Source of the DNA: Anaerolineales bacterium
GTDB taxonomy: Bacteria > Chloroflexota > Anaerolineae > Anaerolineales > Villigracilaceae
Assembly: GCA_014860805.1 (NCBI GenBank)
Contig: JACZJB010000056.1
Coordinates: 1 to 64,000, forward strand
Direction of reading: 5' to 3'
DNA: 64,000 nt
In this document: positions 17,717 through 26,177 of the stretch, piece by piece
Numbering within the stretch: position 1 is the stretch's first letter
Layout of the letters: each line of letters starts with the position of its first letter
Translations under genes and position numbers: made by a program
Notes under the pieces: model-generated
The model's input: only the letters and a program-made list of their open reading frames with translations
The model's database searches: none
What the model was told of the DNA's origin: nothing

Positions 17717-19288
17717 TTACTCTTGCGGCGTATGCATCAGTGTGAAGGACGTGTCCGAAGTGACCGTGCCACCTTCAATGGTTCCGCTGCGGTTGAGATA
17801 AAAAGCTTCGGCGTAGATCTGCCCGCCGGTATATTCCCAATTTTGAATCAGGTAACTCTGGTTTTCCTTGCGTAACAGGTCGGGATGCACATACCAGAAA
17901 TAGGTGTTCCAATCCAGTGGAATTTCCACCGGCGGGGCGCTGGGGCAGTTCATGATGAGTTTTTCCGTAACCGGGTTGGGCCAGAAATATAGGCGGATGC
18001 GCATGGTGTTGTAGTAAATCTTCAACGTGGAATACTCCTGCACACGCAGAACGCTGTTCGCCGTTTCGGTGGTGGAGGTGCAGCCGGGTGGCAGGGGCAT
18101 ATCAGGAGTAAATTCCGTCACCGTCAGTTCGCCTTCCACAGGTGCAACCAGTTTTCCGTTGTGGTCAAATTGCAGCTTCAGCACATCGCCGCTGACCTTG
18201 CTTGTCCAACTCAGGGCTGACGAACCCTGCTGGCTGCCGGTCAGGATTAACTCAAACGTGCCGCATTGCTTCACCTGCTCGCGCACGGTTTGCAATGCGG
18301 CATCGCCCAACACCCTGCGCATATAGATTCGGTTTGGGTCCAACAGGAAATGAGCAAAATACATCACGTTGTACACTTGGCGGGCGTCGCCTTCCATACA
18401 GCGGTTGTAAGCGCGGTTGAATTTACGCATGGAGTGGCTGGCAATAAATTCTTCCATCGCTTTCATGTCCAACTCAATATCTGCATCGTTTTCAGACGTG
18501 AGCGGGGTGATCATCGGATCATCATCTTTATTGCTGTTGGTTGTGACAGGGGCAGCCAGCGGTGTAATTTCAACGCCGTTTTCGTCCAGCACGGGCTGAG
18601 CGGGTTGTGGCTTTGATTCGGCAGTCATCCGCACGCTGACGGTTTCACTCGCCGCCGCGTGGACTGTCTCACTGGTGGTCGCCGCCACTGTGCCGGTCAA
18701 CATCCGCACCTTCATCTCGCCATTTGGCTGGGAAGTTGCCACTGCTGTCGAGCCGAGAGTCAGCCCTACGCCATTGACTTCCAGCGAGAGCAGATCCTCT
18801 TCACTTTCGTTGATGATCACCAGTCCGCTGCCGAAATCCGCACCATCAGTGGCGGAAAAGACCAAACGCGGTAAGTTCTGGTTGGTCTCGTCGCGACCGA
18901 TGAAAATCTCATCAAAGCGAACTTCGGTGTTGCCGGCCGCAAGAATCAGTAGACTTTCGAAGTCGCTGTCCACACCGGGGGCTTGCAGGCGGAATACCCA
19001 AATATCATAGGAATCGAGGGCAGACGATTCGACGCGGAAACTCTGACCGGCGGACAAATCGCTCATCTCGCCGCGATGACAGGCTTGATTCAACCCGGCG
19101 CCCTTACACTGCTCGATGGCGTTGGTGATGACTTCGCCAAATAATGGCTGGTCGGATATTTCCGGCTTGATAGGGGTCGACTCCCCGTCCAATGGCGCAG
19201 GCACTTCAGTCGCGGTCATAGTGGGAATGTGCATACATGCAGTGGTCATCAGGCTAAAAAGAAAAAGCAGAGACAATAATTTTTTCAT
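17717..19288 (-). CDS. Large secreted lipoprotein of unknown function
   Basis: A 523-residue protein. MKKLLSLLFLFSLMTTAC is a lipoprotein signal with the lipobox Cys at residue 18. A low-complexity Thr/Pro segment follows, then a beta-rich region that includes GSTAVATSQPNGEMKVRMLTG, resembling FecR-type surface domains. The C-terminal half is Trp/Tyr-rich and ends TSFTLMHTPQE. The ATG overlaps the cupin stop as ATGA, so the two genes are translationally coupled. I do not recognise a specific family. Confidence 0.75.
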   Translation of the reverse strand: MKKLLSLLFLFSLMTTACMHIPTMTATEVPAPLDGESTPIKPEISDQPLFGEVITNAIEQCKGAGLNQACHRGEMSDLSAGQSFRVESSALDSYDIWVFRLQAPGVDSDFESLLILAAGNTEVRFDEIFIGRDETNQNLPRLVFSATDGADFGSGLVIINESEEDLLSLEVNGVGLTLGSTAVATSQPNGEMKVRMLTGTVAATTSETVHAAASETVSVRMTAESKPQPAQPVLDENGVEITPLAAPVTTNSNKDDDPMITPLTSENDADIELDMKAMEEFIASHSMRKFNRAYNRCMEGDARQVYNVMYFAHFLLDPNRIYMRRVLGDAALQTVREQVKQCGTFELILTGSQQGSSALSWTSKVSGDVLKLQFDHNGKLVAPVEGELTVTEFTPDMPLPPGCTSTTETANSVLRVQEYSTLKIYYNTMRIRLYFWPNPVTEKLIMNCPSAPPVEIPLDWNTYFWYVHPDLLRKENQSYLIQNWEYTGGQIYAEAFYLNRSGTIEGGTVTSDTSFTLMHTPQE

Positions 19289-19767
19289 GGTTTATGGTTC
19301 CTGTTATACGTGTCATATTTCTCGTACAGCGCCAAAACTTTGCTCATATCCTGTGGCGGCCAGACTGGCTCCGATTGCGCCATTGCCGCCAGTTCTTTGA
19401 AATATTCTTCAAAGCCGCCAGGCGAAAGGAAGGTCAGAAAACGCGCAGGCTTATCTTCATTGTTGGAAAACGTATGCAGCACACCCGTTGGGATGTACAC
19501 CATCGCGCCAGGTTCGCCTTTGAATAGCTCATGCTCCCTGCGGAAAGTCACCGTGCCTTCCAAAACATAAAAGACTTCATTCGTCACCTTGTGCCAATGC
19601 AATGGCGGACCCGCAAACTTTGGAGGCGCAACATATTCCAGCAATGCCCACGCGCCGTTCGTATCGGCGCTTGAAACTTTGAACGCCAAATTCACGCCTA
19701 AAAATGAAAGCGTTGGCCCTGCGCCCGGTTTCAATAAACGTGCTTGTAGTTGAGTAACGTTATTCAT
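19285..19767 (-). CDS. Cupin-domain protein (first cupin/regulator module)
   Basis: A 160-residue cupin. Motif 1 (PPLHWHKVTNEVFYVLEG) and motif 2 (GAMVYIPTGVLHTFSN) supply the usual His/Glu metal ligands. The ATG at 19767 is preceded by AAGGAGACGAAG, a strong ribosome-binding site; the longer open frame upstream has none and would cross the promoter region. It is divergent from a MalT/LuxR regulator and coupled to the lipoprotein gene. Similar cupins include quercetinase-like dioxygenases and sensors; activity unknown. Confidence 0.9.
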   Translation of the reverse strand: MNNVTQLQARLLKPGAGPTLSFLGVNLAFKVSSADTNGAWALLEYVAPPKFAGPPLHWHKVTNEVFYVLEGTVTFRREHELFKGEPGAMVYIPTGVLHTFSNNEDKPARFLTFLSPGGFEEYFKELAAMAQSEPVWPPQDMSKVLALYEKYDTYNRNHKP

Positions 19768-19827
19768 CTTCGTCTCCTTTCGATGGCGGCATGATACGCG
19801 CTGTGTTCGCGCAGTAGGTGGCGCTCG

Positions 19828-19861
19828 GTGACACAAAAAGCGACACAATTGGGTGATACAA
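19828..19861 (+). promoter_or_regulatory. Triple direct repeat GTGAYACAA between cupin and regulator
   Basis: GTGACACAA (19828-19836), GCGACACAA (19840-19848) and GTGATACAA (19853-19861) are spaced 12 and 13 bp and read toward the regulator. The divergent region of the second cupin/regulator pair (52362-52382) holds two copies of GTGTTACAA, 12 bp apart and also reading toward its regulator. A shared operator is inferred. Confidence 0.5.
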
Positions 19862-19987
19862 TCCGCCTCGATATAAAACTTACTGGCAAAGAACGTGAAG
19901 CAGATCATCGAATAACTCCAAAAGAAAAAGAAACTCCCCAACTTTGAAAAGCATGGGATGAGAATTTTCACCTTTATAATTGCTCCT

Positions 19988-22609
19988 ATGCCGTTTCCAA
20001 TCCTGTTAACGAAACTGTATCCACCGCTGCCAGCAGAGGGATTTGTTCATCGACACAGCTTGATGGATCGTGTGCAAGCAGGCATAAACGGCAGGATAAC
20101 CATCATCTCCGCTCCGCCTGGGTTTGGAAAAACGACGCTGCTCTCGGTGTGGATTTCGAATAAACAAAATAAAAAAGTGGCTTGGTATTCATTGGACGAA
20201 GACGACAATGAACCAGGTCGCTTTTTTGCATATATTGCCGCTTCTCTGCGTCCGCTCGAACCTGATTCCGTTCTCACGCTAGACTCCCTGCTGGAAGCTG
20301 GTTTCACAAACCCGCGCGAATTGACCGTTGCGCTCCTCCATGATCTGTCCGAGTTTGTGAGTACAAGCGTCGTCCTGGTGTTGGACGATTATCATCACAT
20401 CACATCGCAGGCCATCCATGATGCGGTCGCCTACCTGATCGACCATCTGCCATCCAACATCCACCTGGTTTTCATCAGCCGCGTGGACCCACCGCTCCCG
20501 CTTGGACGCTGGCGCGTGCGTGGACAGTTGACCGAGATCCGAGCCGATGACTTGCGTTTCAAAAAAGAAGAAGCCGCGCAGTTCCTCATTCAAACGATGG
20601 GGCTTTCGTTGAGCGCCGAAGACATTCGCACGCTGGAAGCGCGCACCGAAGGCTGGGTGGCAGGACTGCAACTTGCCGCGCTCACCCTGCAAAAATCCAC
20701 AAATTCTAGTGAAATCATTTCTGCGTTCGCGGGCAGCAACCGCTATGTAGCAGACTATCTTACCGATGAAGTGCTTTCGCGTCAGCCCGAGACCCTGCGT
20801 GATTTTCTGTTGAAGACTTCCATCCTGGAACGCTTCAACGCCTCGCTGTGTGACCAGGTTCTACAAAGCGAACAATCGGAATCTCTGCTTGCGGAATTGG
20901 AACGTGCCAACCTGTTCATCATCCCACTTGACTCTGAATCGAATTGGTATCGTTATCACCATCTCTTCGCCGATCTGCTCAAACGCCGTGCTTCAACAGA
21001 AACCACAGACCTGCACCGTCGCGCCGCGGAATGGTTCGAGAAAAATAATTTTCTACTCGACGCCATCCGTCACTGGATCGCGGCAGATGAGCCTGACCGC
21101 GTGGCTTCGTTGGTGGAACACTCCATTGCTCATACCTGGGGGCAGGCGGAACTTGCGGGTCTCATGCGCCGCATTGAGTCCCTGCCCGAACCCATCCTTG
21201 CAAAATACCCTGCTCTCAGCGCCTTTCTTGGTTGGATGTGGCTATGGCTCGGCTATGGCAGTGAGCGTATTCTTCCATTGCTTGACCGCGCTGAAAAAAA
21301 TTTGGGGGCCGAATCGGACACCGCGCTGGGACGCTTCAACGTCATCCGCAGTTTTATCGTCCGCATCAGGGATAACGACGCCTCAGACTCCGTTCGGCTG
21401 GGCCGCCTTTCCTTGAGCCAACTCTCCGCTGACGATTCGCTCTGGCGCGGCTTCGCCAACATGAGCATCGCCATATCCCTGCATTCATCGGGTCATCTGA
21501 TCGAAGGCGAGGATGCGTACAAGGAGACCATCCGTTTATGTGAGCAGGGCGGAGATCCGATCACTGCCTTGATGGCTGCCTGCGCGATGACCCAATTGCT
21601 CTTCGACTGCGGCGACCTGCAACGTGCATTATCGTTCAGCCAGCAAATGGCGAATGGATTACGTGAGAAAACCAGCACAAGCCTTGTTCGCGGCTGGGTA
21701 CACATCAACAAGGCACGGGCATATTATCTGGTCAATGACTTGAAGAACGCCTGGCTGGAAGCCAATCGTACATTGGACCTGGAGACCCAAACAGGCGGCA
21801 TGCCCGATGTGGGTCTGCGCCTGTATGCGTTATTGACCAAACTCGAATTGCTGAATGGAAATGAATCCGCCGCCTGTAAAGCTGCCGATGATTTGGTGGC
21901 TCTTGCCAACCGCGGCGGTGTGACCAACGCCATTGACTGGGCTCATGCCGTCCATGCTGAGTTGATGTTCAGGCTCAAGGACTGGGCTGCCTTCGATTCG
22001 TATGCGCGGATGTATCGTCCGCCGCAGCAGCCGCTATTTTTTCCCTATCGCTTGCAGACGTTGTTACAAGTCCGCTATTTGGCGCGGCAAAAGGCTTGGG
22101 ATGAGGGTCGCCGTCTGGTGGAGGAGCAGGTTCGATTGGCGCGTGAAGCGGGGTACGTCGAATATGAAATGGAACTTCACATCGTCCACGCGTTGATGGA
22201 GCAGGAGGCAGGCAAGTCGTCCGTTGCCTTCAAAACACTCGAACGCGCCTTGGAAATTGGCAAGACAAACGGCTATGTGCGTGTCTTTCTTGATGAAGGC
22301 GATGGGATGAAAAGTCTTCTTGCGCAGATTCAGAAATCACGCAAAGACGATTTTGTAGCAGATCTGCTTTCTGCGTTTGGCAAGTCTGTGCATATTGACC
22401 AATCTTCCTTGATCGAACCGCTGACGGAGCGTGAGATCGACGTGTTGAAGTTGATCGCCGAAGGATTGTCGAACCCTGAGATCGCGGAAAAACTATTCCT
22501 GTCGGTCGGCACGGTCAAGACACACGTCAAACATATCTATGGAAAGTTGAATGTAGATGACCGCGTCAAAGCGGCGAGTAAGGCACGCGAGTTAAAGCTG
22601 CTCGGCTAG
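19988..22609 (+). CDS. MalT-like LuxR-family regulator (STAND ATPase, TPR, LuxR HTH)
   Basis: An 873-residue regulator. The N-terminus MPFPILLTKLYPPLPAEGF is typical of the family. Walker A is ISAPPGFGKTTLL (about 40-52) and Walker B VVLVLDDYHHIT. A helical repeat region lies at about 380-790, and a C-terminal LuxR helix-turn-helix reads LTEREIDVLKLIAEGLSNPE. The ATG at 19988 is preferred over an in-frame ATG ten codons earlier because the family motif begins there. It is probably a ligand-gated ATP-dependent activator for the divergent cupin/lipoprotein operon and perhaps its own gene. Confidence 0.9.
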   Translation: MPFPILLTKLYPPLPAEGFVHRHSLMDRVQAGINGRITIISAPPGFGKTTLLSVWISNKQNKKVAWYSLDEDDNEPGRFFAYIAASLRPLEPDSVLTLDSLLEAGFTNPRELTVALLHDLSEFVSTSVVLVLDDYHHITSQAIHDAVAYLIDHLPSNIHLVFISRVDPPLPLGRWRVRGQLTEIRADDLRFKKEEAAQFLIQTMGLSLSAEDIRTLEARTEGWVAGLQLAALTLQKSTNSSEIISAFAGSNRYVADYLTDEVLSRQPETLRDFLLKTSILERFNASLCDQVLQSEQSESLLAELERANLFIIPLDSESNWYRYHHLFADLLKRRASTETTDLHRRAAEWFEKNNFLLDAIRHWIAADEPDRVASLVEHSIAHTWGQAELAGLMRRIESLPEPILAKYPALSAFLGWMWLWLGYGSERILPLLDRAEKNLGAESDTALGRFNVIRSFIVRIRDNDASDSVRLGRLSLSQLSADDSLWRGFANMSIAISLHSSGHLIEGEDAYKETIRLCEQGGDPITALMAACAMTQLLFDCGDLQRALSFSQQMANGLREKTSTSLVRGWVHINKARAYYLVNDLKNAWLEANRTLDLETQTGGMPDVGLRLYALLTKLELLNGNESAACKAADDLVALANRGGVTNAIDWAHAVHAELMFRLKDWAAFDSYARMYRPPQQPLFFPYRLQTLLQVRYLARQKAWDEGRRLVEEQVRLAREAGYVEYEMELHIVHALMEQEAGKSSVAFKTLERALEIGKTNGYVRVFLDEGDGMKSLLAQIQKSRKDDFVADLLSAFGKSVHIDQSSLIEPLTEREIDVLKLIAEGLSNPEIAEKLFLSVGTVKTHVKHIYGKLNVDDRVKAASKARELKLLG

Positions 22610-22706
22610 TGCTCATTTGGGGGGCAACACAGTATGTGGCGGATATACCCCACATATACCTCCAATGGGAGATGTGGGAACTTGCTTTCAAGCATAAGAT
22701 GGGGGC

Positions 22707-22967
22707 ATGAACACAAACCAACGCCCGATTTTCTACAAGATCCGCCTGCGCGGCAAACTGGACCTCGAACAGGCAACGTGGTTCCCGGAGTTGATCCAAG
22801 CCGAAGATGACAACGGCAATACGCTGCTGGTTGGCGAGTTGTCCGATCAAGCCGCGCTGATGGGTGTTCTATTCCGCGCTCACAATCTCAATTTGACGAT
22901 TTTGTGTGCGAAGATGAAGTTCCCCCGCGCGTATATTGAAAGAGATAAAGATGAGCAGGCTGTCTGA
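22707..22967 (+). CDS. Small soluble protein of unknown function
   Basis: An 86-residue, hydrophilic protein (MNTNQRPIFYKIRLRGKLD). No membrane segment or recognised motif. Its 3' end overlaps the start of the next gene by 17 bp, so the pair is probably co-transcribed. A phrase like GELSDQAALMGVLFRAHNLN suggests the small uncharacterised proteins often found beside membrane proteins in this phylum, but I cannot assign a function. Confidence 0.65.
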   Translation: MNTNQRPIFYKIRLRGKLDLEQATWFPELIQAEDDNGNTLLVGELSDQAALMGVLFRAHNLNLTILCAKMKFPRAYIERDKDEQAV

Positions 22968-23400
22968 TTTCCTTCCCGTCTTGATCGAACATTTCGGTTC
23001 GCAGCGACTGCGACGAATCGCAGACCTGCTCCTTGCCATTCCATGGGCTATGATGGCAATTGTTGCGGCACTGTATTTCCTACTCTGGCACACGGATCCA
23101 CTAATTCGTTTCACGCATATGTTCTGGGTTCTTGGGTTTTGGATGATTGGAACCATTGCGATGTTCGCCTTCATTACCGCTGTACGGCTGAGACTCGGCA
23201 TGCGATTTCAAATATTGCTCCTTTTTGCCATCACCATCGCGATTGCGATCTATTTCACGCCTTTATCTATATTTACAAGCATGTTTCCAAGACAGATAAG
23301 TTTGATCTTGCCTGCCTTGATTGGTGTGTTGAACCTCACGATATGTTGGTTTGTGGTTCTTCGTTTTCGAAATAAAGTGATTGAAACTCAAAGTCATTGA
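22951..23400 (+). CDS. Four-helix membrane protein of unknown function
   Basis: A 149-residue protein starting MSRLSDFLPVLIEHFGSQ; the frame also opens at a TTG five codons earlier, but ATG 22951 is more plausible. Four hydrophobic segments are visible (LLAIPWAMMAIVAALYFLL, FWVLGFWMIGTIAMFAFI, ILLLFAITIAIAIYF, LILPALIGVLNLTICWFVVL). It belongs to a run of small membrane-protein genes after the MalT-like regulator. No catalytic motif seen. Confidence 0.7.
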   Translation: MSRLSDFLPVLIEHFGSQRLRRIADLLLAIPWAMMAIVAALYFLLWHTDPLIRFTHMFWVLGFWMIGTIAMFAFITAVRLRLGMRFQILLLFAITIAIAIYFTPLSIFTSMFPRQISLILPALIGVLNLTICWFVVLRFRNKVIETQSH

Positions 23401-23412
23401 AAGGAAAAACTA

Positions 23413-23752
23413 ATGGAATTACTTAAATTCATCAATATCGGACTTCGCTTTCTGCTTGAACTCTGCATCCTCGCTATTTTCGGACACTGGGGGATTCAAG
23501 ACAGGCAATAACGCCTTGATGAAATTCCTGCTTGGATTAGGCAGTCCGATCCTGTTCGCTATAGTGTGGGGAACATTCCTTGCCCCAAAGTCCTCCATGC
23601 GGTTGGACGAACCGTGGCTGTTCCTGCTCGAACTCATCGTGTTTGTTCTTACGTGTTGGGCGTTATTCAGCACAGGCAAAGTTGATCTGACCGTCGCTTT
23701 TGGCGGTATCTATGTTCTAAACAAAATTTTGATGGTGATCTGGAGGCAGTAA
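23413..23752 (+). pseudogene. DUF2568 (YrdB-like) membrane protein gene with a frameshift in a G run
   Basis: The ATG at 23413 starts MELLKFINIGLRFLLELCIL and AIFGHWG, then terminates at a TAA about 33 codons in. The continuation (FKTGNNALMKFLLGLGSPIL, then WGTFLAPKSSMRLDEPWLF) is in the next frame and runs to 23752. Reading four rather than five G in the TGGGGGATT run (about 23488-23492) joins the halves into one protein of normal DUF2568 length. It may be a sequencing error, a real inactivating indel, or phase variation. Its stop overlaps the next ATG as TAATG. Confidence 0.8.
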
Positions 23753-24390
23753 TGAACAAAAGAAATTGGCTCGCGTTTTTCGGTTTTCTCTATGTCGCAG
23801 TGTGGGTAATCGGACTGTTGATCCCCACAGGGACGCTCTCTCCGTCCATGAGCAATGCGGAACTTCAGCAAGTCCTTCTTGCCAATCAACAGGCACGCTT
23901 GATACAGGTATATCTCATTGACGGAGTGGCAGGCATATCCATCCTTCTCTTTGCGGTGGCAACAGCCAGCCTGTTCCAATCCGCAGAGGATAGGAATCTT
24001 GCCCGCGTGGCCATGAGCGCAGGAGTCGTTGCAGGTACGATTTCACTCGTGCAGGCAGGTATTCAGCAAACCCTCGTCAGCACCGACCTGCTTGCCTCGA
24101 CAGAGACTCCCTTTCGCATGTTGCTGGTGTTGGTCAACCAAATCGACACCTTCAAGTTAATGGCACTGGCACTGCTCAGCATTTCCACATCCATCCTTGG
24201 CTTACGTACTCGCCTCACTTCAGCATGGATTAACGGTCTGGGAATCATCCTTGCCATCGCCCTCATCCTCGGCGGACTTAGTTTCGCCTTCGCAAACTCC
24301 CTGCTTACTGCCATCTTGTACGCTTCCCTGCCCATGTTGCTCGTGTGGGTGGGAGCGGTCAGCGCTGTTGGATTGAGACAAATAAAATAA
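23752..24390 (+). CDS. Six-helix membrane protein (DUF4386-like)
   Basis: A 212-residue integral membrane protein (MNKRNWLAFFGFLYVAVWVI) with about six hydrophobic segments and an extracytoplasmic loop SPSMSNAELQQVLLANQQAR after the first. The pattern resembles DUF4386-type proteins, but this is a weak call. Translation is coupled to the frameshifted DUF2568 gene. Confidence 0.65.
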   Translation: MNKRNWLAFFGFLYVAVWVIGLLIPTGTLSPSMSNAELQQVLLANQQARLIQVYLIDGVAGISILLFAVATASLFQSAEDRNLARVAMSAGVVAGTISLVQAGIQQTLVSTDLLASTETPFRMLLVLVNQIDTFKLMALALLSISTSILGLRTRLTSAWINGLGIILAIALILGGLSFAFANSLLTAILYASLPMLLVWVGAVSAVGLRQIK

Positions 24391-24411
24391 AATGAAAGGA
24401 AAGGATTGCCT

Positions 24412-24963
24412 ATGGAAAAACTTTCTCAAAATACTGCCCTGATCATTATCGATGTTCAAAGAGGATTTGATGAACCTGTCTGGGGCAAAAGGAACAATCC
24501 ACAAGCCGAGGATAATATCGCCAAGTTGTTGGATGCATGGCGCAAGCACAGACGCCCTGTCTTCCATATTCAGCACATGTCCCTCTCGCCAGCGTCACCG
24601 TTGAATCCCGCTTATCCTGGCAATGCCATCAAAGACGCACTGCAACCACGGGCAGGAGAACCGTTGATCCAGAAAAACGTCAACAGCGCGTTTATTGGAA
24701 CGGATCTGGAACAGCAACTTCGGGAAATCGGATGTAACTCGCTTGTCATCGTGGGTCTCACTACTCCGCACTGTGTCTCCACGACGACGCGAATGGCAGG
24801 CAATCTTGGCTTTGAAACATACCTTGTCTCTGATGCTACTGCCGCCTTCGAACTCACTGGTCACGATGGATGGAAATACTCCGCGCAAGAGATCCATGTT
24901 GTGACACTGGCTACCCTGAATAGTGAATTTGCCACAATTGTAGATACTGCTTCATTAATTTAG
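24412..24963 (+). CDS. Isochorismatase-family cysteine hydrolase
   Basis: A 183-residue cysteine hydrolase. The triad is visible: Asp in LIIIDVQRGFDEP, Lys in PLIQKNVNSAFIG and Cys in GLTTPHCVSTTTRMAGN. The ATG at 24412 has AAAGGA upstream; a TTG two codons earlier is rejected. Family members hydrolyse amides (nicotinamide, biuret, carbamoyl compounds) or vinyl ethers; the substrate is not clear here. Confidence 0.9.
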   Translation: MEKLSQNTALIIIDVQRGFDEPVWGKRNNPQAEDNIAKLLDAWRKHRRPVFHIQHMSLSPASPLNPAYPGNAIKDALQPRAGEPLIQKNVNSAFIGTDLEQQLREIGCNSLVIVGLTTPHCVSTTTRMAGNLGFETYLVSDATAAFELTGHDGWKYSAQEIHVVTLATLNSEFATIVDTASLI

Positions 24964-25075
24964 ATTTTCGCAATCTGAAAAGGATCTGCCGGAATTCCGA
25001 TAAATTAGAGATTGTTGTAGTTCAACTGGGTCTTTTACCGTATTGGATGATCATATCTCATAACAATATAAAAAT

Positions 25076-25099
25076 GCCCTGACAGAATTCTCTCAGGGC
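25076..25099 (-). terminator. Rho-independent terminator for the CPBP gene at 25260 (candidate)
   Basis: GCCCTGA and TCAGGGC form the outer stem around an AGAATTCT self-complementary core. On the minus strand it is followed by ATTTTTAT. A second hairpin (GCAGGCGG 25205-25212 with CCGCCTGC 25230-25237) lies nearer the gene stop but lacks a T-run. The remainder of 24964-25259 shows nothing else. Confidence 0.6.
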
Positions 25100-25259
25100 A
25101 AAAAGTCTTACATCCGCTGATTATGCAGTGATGGGCGGATGATTATGTGTATGCGAACTCAAACAAATTCAGTTTTTAGATGGGATGCAACAATGGGTTA
25201 AAGCGCAGGCGGCATCCCTTACTTAGAGACCGCCTGCATATTCTTCGTGATTGGAACAT

Positions 25260-26006
25260 TTACACTTCAGGATTCCTCCAACCTCGCAACAGATAAATAC
25301 CATAGATCATCAACAATGTGACCTGTACAACATCGAGTGGAATAACAGGGAAGTTGGTGTACTTCAGAGCCAAGTCGTGCAGTCCGTGCAGGATGACGGG
25401 GAACCAGATCGTGTTGGTTCGCAGACGGATGGCACTGAGTCCAATTCCATGCACGAAGGCACCTATCATTTGAGCGAATACGATCATGGGATTGCGATAG
25501 AGCAGGTTGCCGATGTGCATCAATCCGAAAAGCAGGGAGGAGATGACCACACTGCGAGTCGTGCCTGTTGGCTTGAGCACACGTAGTACGATGCCGCGCA
25601 TCAGGCCTTCTTCCATGAAACCTGTCAGGGCGTAGCCGATCAAGAGGTAGATGAGAGTACCTGCATCGGTTGTTTTGATTCCTTTAAGAAAAGGTAATCC
25701 AAGGACAATGATGAATGGGATTATCAGACGGGATTCGCGCCATTCGGTTGGGAGATTGAAGCCCGCGACCTTCCACCATCCCAGCATAGATAAGGCGACC
25801 GCAACCAATACCGAAAGAGCGATCGTCGCAATAAATTCAGGCTGGTACTGTGGGAAGAGAGCTTTGGCGGAAAGACCACACAAGGCGGAGACAACTACAA
25901 AGGTGGCAAAGATAAGTATGGCGGAAAGGATGGGGTGTTGTTCAAAGAACACGTTCGATGTGTTGCGCGGATTGTTGGACGATGAAACAGAAATTTTGGT
26001 TTGCAT
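25260..26006 (-). CDS. CPBP-family intramembrane protease
   Basis: A 248-residue membrane protein. Motifs: MEEGLMRGIVLRVL (EExxxR), FGLMHIGNLL (FxxxH) and HGLHDLAL. The start is placed at MQTKISVSSS (ATG 26006), with GGAG nine bases upstream; the longer frame to 26156 crosses the promoter and the terminator of the upstream operon. Its promoter carries the same operator as the NarL-type response-regulator operon, so it is a likely regulon member. Confidence 0.85.
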   Translation of the reverse strand: MQTKISVSSSNNPRNTSNVFFEQHPILSAILIFATFVVVSALCGLSAKALFPQYQPEFIATIALSVLVAVALSMLGWWKVAGFNLPTEWRESRLIIPFIIVLGLPFLKGIKTTDAGTLIYLLIGYALTGFMEEGLMRGIVLRVLKPTGTTRSVVISSLLFGLMHIGNLLYRNPMIVFAQMIGAFVHGIGLSAIRLRTNTIWFPVILHGLHDLALKYTNFPVIPLDVVQVTLLMIYGIYLLRGWRNPEV

Positions 26007-26046
26007 AGGTTTCTCCAGGAAAATAATGATTTGAGATCTTGAGGTC

Positions 26047-26091
26047 ATTGTAGCCAATACAATTATTTTTATCTTCGGTCTTAAGGCGGAG
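26047..26091 (-). promoter_or_regulatory. Promoter and NarL-type operator of the CPBP gene
   Basis: Minus-strand TACAAT (26052-26047) is a good -10. The imperfect dyad TTCGGTCTTAAGGCGGAG (26074-26091) is centred 33 bp upstream of the -10 centre. The same dyad (CTCAGACTTAAGACGGAG) stands exactly 33 bp from a TATAAT in front of the response-regulator gene at 28869. The equal spacing suggests activation by the same regulator. Confidence 0.55.
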
Positions 26092-26128
26092 GCAGCTGAC
26101 CCACCTTCGTCGGATGAACGGAAATAAA

Positions 26129-26153
26129 AAACGCTCCAAATCAAGGAGCGTTT
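26129..26153 (-). terminator. Rho-independent terminator of the histidine kinase/response regulator operon
   Basis: AAACGCTCC (26129-26137) pairs with GGAGCGTTT (26145-26153) around a 7-nt loop. On the minus strand, the direction of transcription leaving the kinase gene at 26178, the stem is followed by TTTATTT. Confidence 0.8.
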
Positions 26154-26177
26154 CAAATAACTTACTATTTCTCAATG

